Shown: one piece after another, positions 1-6,540 of the stretch | Layout of the letters: each line of letters opens with the position of its first letter | Numbering within the stretch: the stretch's first letter is position 1 | Source: an uncultured Clostridia bacterium | GTDB taxonomy: Bacteria; Bacillota; Clostridia; Christensenellales; Aristaeellaceae | DNA: 14,576 nucleotides | NCBI GenBank assembly: GCA_934647165.1 | Contig: CAKUFA010000048.1 | Span: 1-14,576 of the forward strand | Reading direction: 5' to 3' | The notes under the pieces: generated by a model | What the model was told of the DNA's origin: nothing | Databases searched by the model: none | What the model saw: the letters and a program-made list of their open reading frames with translations, nothing else | Translations under genes and position numbers: made by a program

Positions 1-835
1 GCGCATGATAGCAACTGTCCGCAAGCTCCATCATCGGTTCCCGCAAGTGCGGCGCTTCGGCGGCTGCACGCAAGCGCCAACGGCAAGCCTCCGCCTTTTG
101 CCCCAGTTGCTCATAGCAACGCGCCAGGAAGCGCATGGATGCGCATCGTTCGTCGACCCATGTGGCACGGGGTAGTGAAAGGTGGCGCTTCAGGGTGTTA
201 ATCGCCTTTTGCCATTGCCCGCAAAACATATATTCCCGCCCGAGGTAGTGCATATTTCGATCATCCTCAGGATCCTCACGCACCGACAGTTCCAATAGCG
301 GAAGATACTGTCCGCGGGATTTGCCTGGATCCGGATGATGTTCCAGCAGCATACCGGATACATTCACGCGCTTTTCCGGTGTCTCCGCGCATCGGGTGAG
401 CACCTCATGCACTGGGTGTGTCCAGCAATATCCTTCCCGTGCGTGAACTTTATCCAGCCAGAACACATGTCCTTCCCGTCCATCCGGCAAAAAGCTCCAA
501 ATATAGCGATAACAGGCGCGGGTGATTTCCGGTTGCCATGCCGCTTCCAATAATGCGCGCCATCCTGGATGGAATACCTCATCCAGATCCGTACAGACGC
601 AAATATCCACATTCTTCGGTACAAGAGCCAGCGAGCGATTACGTGCTGTGTCAAATCGCCATGGTTCGATTCGCTCCTCCGTCACCTGTGCCCCCAGCAT
701 GCGCAGCTGCTCTACCGTGTCGTCTGTGGATCCGGTGTCCAGCACTATCACCTCATCCGCCTCCTGCATGGAGTTCATCCAGCGTTTTACAAAGGTGCTT
801 TCATTTTTGCTGATAGCATATACGCACACGCGCAT
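1..835 (-). CDS. Family 2 glycosyltransferase with C-terminal TPR-like repeats (partial, cut by left edge)
   Basis: Translating the minus strand from the ATG at 835 gives 278 open codons up to the window edge, so the C-terminus is missing. The N-terminus is a GT-A fold: MRVCVYAISKNES, then DTGSTDDT (residues 33-40) for nucleotide-sugar binding, WRFDTARNRSL (59-69), and TDLDE (82-86) in the position of the metal-binding DxD motif. A segment with KVH and THPVHE (129-144) is typical of GT2 proteins that carry TPRs. From about residue 190 the sequence is helical with TPR-like pairs (HYLGREYMFCGQWQKAI; FLARCYEQLGQKAEA). The start is preceded by GAGAGAGGGTG at good spacing. The architecture recalls SunS-like peptide glycosyltransferases, but donor and acceptor are unknown. 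The gene lies 65 bases after the collagen-like gene on the same strand, which suggests a Thr-rich collagen acceptor; that is inference. Confidence 0.88.
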   Translation of the reverse strand, partial: MRVCVYAISKNESTFVKRWMNSMQEADEVIVLDTGSTDDTVEQLRMLGAQVTEERIEPWRFDTARNRSLALVPKNVDICVCTDLDEVFHPGWRALLEAAWQPEITRACYRYIWSFLPDGREGHVFWLDKVHAREGYCWTHPVHEVLTRCAETPEKRVNVSGMLLEHHPDPGKSRGQYLPLLELSVREDPEDDRNMHYLGREYMFCGQWQKAINTLKRHLSLPRATWVDERCASMRFLARCYEQLGQKAEACRWRLRAAAEAPHLREPMMELADSCYHA

Positions 836-856
836 ATTTTTTCACCCTCTCTCAAT

Positions 857-889
857 ACAACAATAAGGGCGAAGCTTTGTGCCCCGCCC
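857..889 (-). terminator. Hairpin between the collagen-like and glycosyltransferase genes
   Basis: On the minus strand GGGCGGGGC (889-881), loop ACAAA, then GCTTCGCCC (875-867) form a 9-pair stem including two G-U pairs, followed by TTATTGTTGT. It starts 11 bases after the collagen-like stop codon and ends about 22 bases before the glycosyltransferase ATG. That leaves no room for a separate promoter, so it is probably a leaky terminator or an mRNA-processing hairpin that sets a high collagen to glycosyltransferase ratio. Confidence 0.6.
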
Positions 890-900
890 TGCATCTTCTG

Positions 901-1590
901 TTATTCTTCCAGCAATCCCGCTGCACGCAGGTTTGCCAACAACTGATTAAAGGGTTCAAGCACCCCTGTCGCCTCCGTTGCGTTGGCTACAGCCGAAGCC
1001 GGTGTAATCGTTCCTTCCGGACCTGTAGGGCCAGTCGGGCCAGTTGGACCCGTAGGCCCGGTTGCACCAGCCGGACCATCAGCGCCGATGGGCCCCTGAG
1101 GACCCTGAGGCCCTGTTGCTCCCTGCGCCCCTGTAGGCCCAGTTGCACCAGTAGCTCCTGCTATCCCCTGCGGCCCTTGCGGGCCAACCATGCCCTGCGG
1201 TCCTGTTGATCCTGTCGCACCTTGCATGCCTGGCATGCCTTGCGCTCCCTGCGGGCCTGTAGGCCCCATCACTGTCACGAATGAATATCCGGAAGAAACA
1301 CCTGGAACGCCCTCCGGGCAATCTACGTTTGCCCGATACAGCCTGCCCTCATACGCTACCATCGTACCAGCCGGATAACACATGCCCTGTATAAAGGTCT
1401 GCACTGTTTGCAGTCCTTCGCCCATGGGCCCCGTAGGGCCGGTCGGACCAGTTGGTCCCATAAAGGGCTGCGGCGGTCTTGGCGGCGGACAAGGAGACGG
1501 GCAAGGCGGTAGGCAGGGTCTATATCCTCCGCTTTGCGGCACAGGGATAAAGCCTCCGCCCGGTATTACCCTGGCATGATTGCAAGCCAT
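901..1590 (-). CDS. Collagen-like repeat protein with an internal CBM5/12-like module, spore or cell surface
   Basis: This 229-residue protein has no classical signal peptide. Its N-terminus is Cys/Pro/Gly-rich (Cys at 3, 26, 30 and 34; PCPSPCPPP-like). A short Gly-X-Y block of 4 triplets (45-57) follows, then a non-collagen stretch of about 50 residues (58-108), then 28 uninterrupted Gly-X-Y triplets (109-193) rich in GPT, GAT and GPQ. The tail from 194 (ITPASAVANATEATGVLEPF and LLANLRAAGLL) resembles the short C-terminal tails of clostridial collagen-like proteins. The insert contains AGTMVAYEGRLYRAN and GVPG, a pattern like the small chitin-binding CBM5/12 fold. Thr in the Y position of many triplets is a known type of O-glycosylation site in BclA-like exosporium filaments. 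ATG at 1590 is preceded by AGGA six bases upstream. The gene is followed by a glycosyltransferase. Location on the spore surface is likely but not proven. Confidence 0.87.
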   Translation of the reverse strand: MACNHARVIPGGGFIPVPQSGGYRPCLPPCPSPCPPPRPPQPFMGPTGPTGPTGPMGEGLQTVQTFIQGMCYPAGTMVAYEGRLYRANVDCPEGVPGVSSGYSFVTVMGPTGPQGAQGMPGMQGATGSTGPQGMVGPQGPQGIAGATGATGPTGAQGATGPQGPQGPIGADGPAGATGPTGPTGPTGPTGPEGTITPASAVANATEATGVLEPFNQLLANLRAAGLLEE

Positions 1591-1642
1591 ATGCTTTCCT
1601 CACTTTCAAGCGGACCCATGTTGCTTTCATCCGCTCTACTGG

Positions 1643-1671
1643 CATGGTATGCACTGCCTGCCGCACAGGTT
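1643..1671 (-). promoter_or_regulatory. Possible sigma-K-like promoter of the collagen-like gene
   Basis: On the minus strand AAC (1671-1669), a 17-base spacer and CATACCATG (1651-1643) roughly match the late mother-cell sigma-K pattern (AC, 16-17 bases, CATAnnnTA) with one mismatch in the -10. It lies about 50 bases upstream of the ATG. No good sigma-A promoter is seen in this 188-base gap. The motif is short and could be chance. Confidence 0.25.
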
Positions 1672-1730
1672 CGCCACAAACCGGGTTACGCTTGCACAGA
1701 CAGGTCTTCTCAGTAACTACATGCTTCTAA

Positions 1731-1773
1731 AACTAAAAATGCCCGGACGGCACATTTCGGTACACGTCCGGGC
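1731..1773 (-). terminator. Rho-independent terminator of the activase operon
   Basis: On the minus strand GCCCGGACG (1773-1765) and CGTCCGGGC (1749-1741) form a perfect 9-bp GC-rich stem with a 15-base loop, followed by ATTTTTAGTTTT. It starts 6 bases after the stop codon of the 412-residue protein. It separates that operon from the collagen-like gene. Confidence 0.93.
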
Positions 1774-1778
1774 AACAC

Positions 1779-3017
1779 TTATGTTGCATTCGCCAGCATC
1801 AGCTTCAGTCGGTTTTCCTGGTTCACACGGCTTGCGCCCGCGTCATAGTCAATGGCAACAATGTTTACATCCGGATATTTTTCTTTGATGGGCTTCATCA
1901 TCCCTTTGCCACAAATGTGGTTTGGCAGGCAGCCAAAAGGCTGCGCACACACAATGTTTCGGCATCCGGCGTGTGCAAGCTCCATCATTTCCGCTGTCAA
2001 CAGCCATCCTTCGCCCATTTTAACGGCGGGAGAAATAAATTCTTCTGCCAATTTCGGCACCTGTTCAAAGGGCGTCCATGGGCGGAATACACCCTGCTCC
2101 TTCACCATGCGGATGATATCGTTCTTTTTCCCGCACAGATAGCGCCATGCCAGGTGAATCATCGGCTGCAGCGCTGCCTTTTTGCCATATACGCGATACT
2201 CCACCATGTTGTTGTAGACCATGTACAGGACAAAGTCCATTAATCCCGGCATGGTCACCTCTGCTCCTTCACGGATGAGGAACTCTTCCAGATGATTGTT
2301 TGCCAGCGGTGAATACTTCACAAAGATTTCGCCCACAACGCCTACCTGCACGGTCTTTTTCCCTGTGCGCGGAATAGCGGCAAAGTCCTGCAGCACTTCG
2401 CCGTAAAGCTTTTTCACATGGGCGTAGTGAATTTTCGCGCCGTTTCCAAGCTCTTTGCCAAGGCACACAGTCCAGCGCGCGCACATTGCCGCCGCATCGC
2501 CCTTTTGCCGCTCATAAGGTTCCACCTGGCTTTTCAGACTCATCAACAAATCGCCAAAGAGTACCGCATAGGCAAAACCGTGCAAAAGCGGCAGCGTCAG
2601 CTTAAAGCCCGGATGTTTCTCTAGTCCAGCAAAGGAAAAGGAAATCACCGGTACAAAGCCCATCCCGGCACGTTCAAGCGCCTTGCGAATCAGCGATATA
2701 TAATTGCTTGCCCTGCATCCACCGCCTGTCTGAAACATGATGAGTGCTACCTTGTGCACATCATATTTGCCGGATAAAAGCGCGTCCAGGAATTGCCCGA
2801 TCACACATACTGCCGGATAGCATGCATCGTTGTGGGTGTATTTGAGCCCTGTTTCCACAATGCTTTGTCCGCTTGTTTCCAGCAGTTCCATCCGATAACC
2901 ATAGGTGAAGGCGACTTTTGCAATCAGCTGAAAGTGCATGGGCAGCATGTTGGGCATCAGGATGGTATAATCCTGCTTCATTTCCTCTGTGAAAGGAACA
3001 TAGGTATTGTCATGCAT
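1779..3017 (-). CDS. HgdB-like/COG3581-type acyl-CoA dehydratase-related protein (second half of a split activase)
   Basis: The protein has 412 residues starting MHDNTYVPFT. A longer open frame reaches 3098, but the ATG at 3017 is preferred because GGAAG lies 6 bases upstream and GGAGGAGG lies further up, and because it overlaps the upstream stop codon by only 8 bases. The sequence matches what normally forms the C-terminal third of large 2-hydroxyglutaryl-CoA dehydratase activator-related proteins. Diagnostic segments are NDACYPAVCVIGQF (63-76), QTGGGCRASNYISLIRKAL (96-114) and CAQPFGCLPNHICGKGMMK (357-375), with Cys at 66, 71, 101, 352, 357, 363 and 369 available for an Fe-S cluster or redox role. 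The family is related to the HgdB/BcrB-type dehydratase subunits. Substrate is unknown. It is translationally coupled to the 979-residue protein upstream, with which it probably forms one functional unit in the cytoplasm. Confidence 0.85.
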   Translation of the reverse strand: MHDNTYVPFTEEMKQDYTILMPNMLPMHFQLIAKVAFTYGYRMELLETSGQSIVETGLKYTHNDACYPAVCVIGQFLDALLSGKYDVHKVALIMFQTGGGCRASNYISLIRKALERAGMGFVPVISFSFAGLEKHPGFKLTLPLLHGFAYAVLFGDLLMSLKSQVEPYERQKGDAAAMCARWTVCLGKELGNGAKIHYAHVKKLYGEVLQDFAAIPRTGKKTVQVGVVGEIFVKYSPLANNHLEEFLIREGAEVTMPGLMDFVLYMVYNNMVEYRVYGKKAALQPMIHLAWRYLCGKKNDIIRMVKEQGVFRPWTPFEQVPKLAEEFISPAVKMGEGWLLTAEMMELAHAGCRNIVCAQPFGCLPNHICGKGMMKPIKEKYPDVNIVAIDYDAGASRVNQENRLKLMLANAT

Positions 3018-5949
3018 GCTTTTCTTCCGCCTCCTCCAGTGCGCCCAACAAGCTGCGCAGTCGGATACGCACTGCGCCAAGGTTGGTAATTTCGTCAATC
3101 TTCAACTGCGTGTAATGCTTACCGGCCTTTTCCAGCATGGCGCGCACTTCATCAGTGGTGATTGCGTCAATTCCACAGCCGAAAGATACCATTTGCACCA
3201 GTTCCACATCCGGGTTTTGCGCCGCAAAAGCCGCGGCTCGATACAGCCGAGCATGGAAGGTCCACTGATCGAGTACCTTTACCTTTTGCACCGGCGCACT
3301 TTCTGCTACACTATCCTCTGTAACTACCACAAAGCCCAGGCTCCCCGCCAGTTTATCGATACCGTGGCCGATCTCCGGGTCAATGTGATAGGGTCTGCCT
3401 GCCAGCACCATGATGCGTTTGCCCATTGCACGCGCCTGCGCAATGGCCTTTCGCCCTGCCTCTTTCACCTGTTCATGATAGGCATGATAAGCGTCCAACC
3501 CTTTTTGTGCGGCGTAGCGCACCTCTCGCGGTGTGATGCGCTCATCCAGTGCATGCAGGCAGGGATACATGCCTCTGGCAATGCTGCGCGCATTGTCCAC
3601 GCACACATAGGGATTCATGAAATTTGCCTTTTTCAGCTGCGGCATGTTGCCCCCAAGCACCTCGCCATAATAGGCCACCACCGGACAGTTGAAATGATTG
3701 TCCCCCGCGCCCTCGTTCACATTGTAGGTCAACGCAGGATAGAAAATGTTGTCAATGCCTGCTTCCAGCAGCGTCAACATGTGCCCATGCATAATTTTTG
3801 CCGGATAGCACACTGTGTCCGACGGAATGGTCAGCTGTCCCTTTTCATAGGTTTGCCTGGTGGACAGGCCGGACAGATGTACCTCAAAGCCAAGGCTTGT
3901 GAGCATGGCGTGCAAAAGAGGCGCCAGCTCATACATGCCGAGCGCAAGCGGAAGCCCGATTTTCCCGCGCTTGTCGCTGCCAGGCATAAGGCTCGTCAGA
4001 TAGTCTCGCTTGAATTGCTGCACATTTGGAATATCCTCCGTTTCACGGATGCCTGCTCCTTTTTCGCATTGATTGCCGGAGATAAATTTTTCCCCTGTTC
4101 CGAAGCGATTCACCGTCAAATGACAGTGGTTGGCGCAACCGCCACACACAGCCGATGTAGCCGTGTGCGTAAAGTGCGCAAGGGAATCTGCATCCAGCAG
4201 GCTGCTTTTTGCATACCGCATGGCATAAAGTGCCGCGCCATATGCGCCCATCAGTCCCGCAATGTTCGGGCGGATAACTTCTGTTCCCAACTCCATTTCA
4301 AAGGCGCGCAGCACCGCATCGTTGTAGAATGTGCCGCCCTGCACCACAATGTGTTCGCCAAGCTCCTTTGGGCTTGTGGCGCGAATCACCTTGTAGATAG
4401 CGTTTTTTACTACACTGATAGATAGCCCCGCAGCAATATCCTCCACAGATGCGCCATCCTTCTGCGCCTGCTTTACAGAGGAATTCATAAACACCGTGCA
4501 GCGGGAGCCCAGATTCACCGGCCCGGCGCTGAGCAAGCCAAGCTTTGCAAAGTCTGCCACATCGTAACCGGCGCTTCTGGCAAATGTTTCAATAAAGGAT
4601 CCACACCCTGATGAGCAGGCCTCGTTGAGCATAATACTGTCAATGGCTCCGTTGCGGATACGGAAGCACTTGATGTCCTGCCCGCCAATATCCAGGATAA
4701 AGTCTACATCCGGGCGAAAATGCCGTGCGGCAGTGTAGTGTGCCAGTGTTTCCACCAGCCCTGCATCCACATGAAATGCGTGGCGAATCAGATCCTCCCC
4801 ATAGCCAGTGACGGCGCTGCCGCAGATCGTCACACGGCTCCCGCACAGGCTATAGAGCCTCATCAACTGTTCCCGCACCAACGATACGGGATTGCCCTTG
4901 TTGGAAGAGTAGAAAGAATACAGGATGCTTTTATCCTGCGCGATCAGGGTCATCTTGGTGGTGGTGCTGCCGCAGTCAATGCCAAGCCACGCCTTGCCGC
5001 AATAATCGGAAAGTGATGTTTCCGGTACGCTGCTTTCCCCATGGCGGCGGCAAAACGCAAGATAATCTTCCCTGTTGGCAAACAGCGGCGGCAGGCGATT
5101 TGTGCCGCCGTGCGTGCCAGCTGTGCTCTTCTCCATCCTGGACAAGAGGGATGCGCAGTCCATGGGTGTTGTTTTTTCGGACAGCATAGCAGCCCCCAGC
5201 GCAACTGTGAACCGGTCATAGGTGGGAAAAATCGCCGTTTGCTCATCCAGCTTCAGCGTTTCAGCAAAGCGTTTGCGCAGTCCCTTGCAGTAGTGCAGCG
5301 GCCCGCCCAGAAACATCACCTTACCGCTGATTTCTCTTCCCTGAATCAGCCCTGTGATGGTTTGATTGACCACCGCCTGATAGATACTGGCCGCTACGTC
5401 TGCTTTGTTTGCCCCCTGATTGAGCAGTGGCTGGATGTCCGATTTGGCGAACACCCCACAGCGGGATGCAATGGGATAAATCCGCCCTGCATGCAGGCTG
5501 GCGTCATCCATTTCCGCCACGGTCATGTTCAGCAGCACAGCCATTTGGTCAATAAACGCGCCGGTACCTCCCGCACAGGTGCCGTTCATCCGTTCATCCA
5601 CGCCGCCCTGGAAAAAGATAACTTTTGCATCCTCGCCCCCAAGCTCAATGACCACGCCCGTATCCGGCGCAAGAGCGCGAACGCAGGCTGCCGTGGCATA
5701 TACCTCCTGGGCAAAAAAGACCCCTGCATCCTCCGCAATGCCAAGGCCCGCTGAACCGGAAATGGCAACGGTAAACGGCTTTTCCTGCAAAAGGAATGCC
5801 ATATCATGGAGCATGTTCATCAGCGTTTCACGAATGCGGGAATAGTGGCGCTCGTAACGCTCGAAAATCACTTTCCGCTCTTCCAACAGCACCAGTTTGG
5901 CGGTGGTAGAGCCAATATCTATACCTAAAGAACGAATTTGTGTCTGCAT
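3010..5949 (-). CDS. Two-domain acyl-CoA dehydratase activase (BcrAD/BadFG ASKHA ATPase x2 + DUF2229)
   Basis: The protein has 979 residues. The open frame extends to a GTG at 5970, but the ATG at 5949 has AAGGAGGG five bases upstream and is the better start. Two ASKHA ATPase domains are in tandem. The first (about 5-260) has GIDIGSTTAK (9-18), ELGGEDAK, NGTCAGGTGAF with Cys125, and SRCGVF with Cys164. The second (about 320-580) has GIDCGSTTTK (323-332), DIGGQDIK, ACSSGCGSF with Cys445 and Cys449, and SRCTVF with Cys484. In HgdC-type activases the equivalent two Cys hold a [4Fe-4S] cluster between subunits, and ATP hydrolysis drives a one-electron transfer. A four-Cys segment (CGGCANHC at 602-609, then Cys628) and a DUF2229 region (from about 660, with DTVCYPAKIMHGH) follow. 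No classical dehydratase subunit or CoA-transferase is nearby, so the target is unknown. Confidence 0.9.
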   Translation of the reverse strand: MQTQIRSLGIDIGSTTAKLVLLEERKVIFERYERHYSRIRETLMNMLHDMAFLLQEKPFTVAISGSAGLGIAEDAGVFFAQEVYATAACVRALAPDTGVVIELGGEDAKVIFFQGGVDERMNGTCAGGTGAFIDQMAVLLNMTVAEMDDASLHAGRIYPIASRCGVFAKSDIQPLLNQGANKADVAASIYQAVVNQTITGLIQGREISGKVMFLGGPLHYCKGLRKRFAETLKLDEQTAIFPTYDRFTVALGAAMLSEKTTPMDCASLLSRMEKSTAGTHGGTNRLPPLFANREDYLAFCRRHGESSVPETSLSDYCGKAWLGIDCGSTTTKMTLIAQDKSILYSFYSSNKGNPVSLVREQLMRLYSLCGSRVTICGSAVTGYGEDLIRHAFHVDAGLVETLAHYTAARHFRPDVDFILDIGGQDIKCFRIRNGAIDSIMLNEACSSGCGSFIETFARSAGYDVADFAKLGLLSAGPVNLGSRCTVFMNSSVKQAQKDGASVEDIAAGLSISVVKNAIYKVIRATSPKELGEHIVVQGGTFYNDAVLRAFEMELGTEVIRPNIAGLMGAYGAALYAMRYAKSSLLDADSLAHFTHTATSAVCGGCANHCHLTVNRFGTGEKFISGNQCEKGAGIRETEDIPNVQQFKRDYLTSLMPGSDKRGKIGLPLALGMYELAPLLHAMLTSLGFEVHLSGLSTRQTYEKGQLTIPSDTVCYPAKIMHGHMLTLLEAGIDNIFYPALTYNVNEGAGDNHFNCPVVAYYGEVLGGNMPQLKKANFMNPYVCVDNARSIARGMYPCLHALDERITPREVRYAAQKGLDAYHAYHEQVKEAGRKAIAQARAMGKRIMVLAGRPYHIDPEIGHGIDKLAGSLGFVVVTEDSVAESAPVQKVKVLDQWTFHARLYRAAAFAAQNPDVELVQMVSFGCGIDAITTDEVRAMLEKAGKHYTQLKIDEITNLGAVRIRLRSLLGALEEAEEKHA

Positions 5950-5953
5950 AAGA

Positions 5954-5961
5954 CCCTCCTT
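5954..5961 (-). promoter_or_regulatory. Strong ribosome binding site deciding the activase start
   Basis: AAGGAGGG on the minus strand sits five bases (measured from GGAGG) before the ATG at 5949. It lies inside the seven-codon extension that a GTG start at 5970 would add, so it argues for the shorter protein. Confidence 0.85.
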
Positions 5962-5999
5962 CTTCGACACGATTCGCTATCTTTTTCTTTAATTCCTGC

Positions 6000-6044
6000 A
6001 TGCAAATCATTGCATTTGTCCCAAAAAGGAATGTTGGTCATTCC
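6000..6044 (-). promoter_or_regulatory. Two inverted repeats upstream of the activase operon (possible operator/5' leader)
   Basis: ATGCAA-ATCA-TTGCAT (6000-6015) is a perfect 6-4-6 dyad about 50 bases before the ATG. GGAATG-TTGGT-CATTCC (6028-6044) is a perfect 6-5-6 dyad just upstream. Either could bind a regulator or fold in RNA. I could not see a convincing -35/-10 pair in the 105 bases between 5950 and the terminator at 6056, so the operon's promoter is not located. Confidence 0.35.
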
Positions 6045-6055
6045 ACAACAACATG

Positions 6056-6090
6056 AAAAAGCATGCTCGTAAGAATTCTTGCGAGCATGC
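6056..6090 (-). terminator. Terminator formed by a 30-base palindrome
   Basis: Bases 6061-6090 are a near-perfect palindrome centred on GAATTC, with arms GCATGCTCG and CGAGCATGC and only one non-matching pair. On the minus strand the stem is followed directly by TTTTTCATG, which fits a rho-independent terminator of the HPt operon. Its loop is only four bases (AATT). Confidence 0.8.
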
Positions 6091-6123
6091 CGATGCGTCA
6101 TTTCTGTCAAAAAATTTTCCTTT

Positions 6124-6152
6124 GGCACAAAATGTTTCGGACATTTTGTGCC
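6124..6152. repeat. Perfect 12-bp stem hairpin downstream of the HPt gene
   Basis: GGCACAAAATGT (6124-6135), loop TTCGG, ACATTTTGTGCC (6141-6152) form a perfect 12-bp stem 22 bases after the HPt stop codon. On the minus strand it is followed by AAAGGAAAATTTTTTG, so the T-run is 8 bases away and it is not a classical terminator. On the plus strand no T-run follows either. It may be a 3' mRNA-protecting hairpin, the first of two tandem terminators, or a dispersed repeat. Confidence 0.6.
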
Positions 6153-6174
6153 CTTTCACACGGCTTTCAGCCGG

Positions 6175-6519
6175 TTACAGGCTTGCAATGGCAGCAATTA
6201 CCTGAGTATAGTCTTCTTTCACATCTTCCCACAACCGCTTTTCACGCAAGGGCTGGCCGCCACGCAGCTGTTCGGTGAGCGCTGCACTGGAACGGTAAAG
6301 ACGAGCAAAGCCAAGATTTTGTGCCACACCCTTGAGCGTATGTGCGCCGCGGAAGGCTGTCCCCCAATCACCGGCGGCAATGGAATCCCGCAGGAGGGCA
6401 AAAGACGGATCATCCTGAAACTTCCACACAAAGCGGAGAATCAGATCGTTGCTGTACAGGCGTTTCAGGGTATCTTGATAATCACCGTCAATCATCTGAT
6501 AAAAAGCCTGCAAATCCAT
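6175..6519 (-). CDS. HPt (histidine phosphotransfer) domain protein
   Basis: This 114-residue protein is a stand-alone HPt four-helix bundle. The signature is AHTLKGVAQNLGF (residues 59-71), with His60 as the phosphorylated residue and the usual Lys and Gly three to four residues later. The length is normal for a single HPt domain and no other domain is present. The ATG at 6519 has AAGGAACGG upstream. It begins 21 bases after the stop of the REC/HD-GYP/GGDEF gene on the same strand, so both are in one operon. It probably shuttles phosphate between a histidine kinase encoded elsewhere and a receiver, plausibly that of its neighbour. No kinase is in the window. The role is inferred from family and position. 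Confidence 0.9.
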   Translation of the reverse strand: MDLQAFYQMIDGDYQDTLKRLYSNDLILRFVWKFQDDPSFALLRDSIAAGDWGTAFRGAHTLKGVAQNLGFARLYRSSAALTEQLRGGQPLREKRLWEDVKEDYTQVIAAIASL

Positions 6520-6540
6520 GACCGTTCCTTTCGTTCCGCA

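Noticed and set aside
1018..1266. Short GC-rich DNA repeats suggesting a CRISPR or tandem repeat array
   Set aside because: The repetition is the 9-base-scale codon pattern of collagen triplets within a coding frame, with no spacer structure.
1079..1579. Several short frames in and opposite the collagen-like gene, including Gly/Pro-rich plus-strand frames
   Set aside because: Periodic Gly-X-Y codons keep other frames open and give them a false repeat look; only the minus-strand frame has regular Gly-X-Y triplets.
3007..4425. 472-codon open frame on the plus strand antisense to the activase
   Set aside because: It is a shadow of the strongly supported minus-strand activase; its translation is Cys/His/Arg-rich with no domain pattern and no ribosome binding site.
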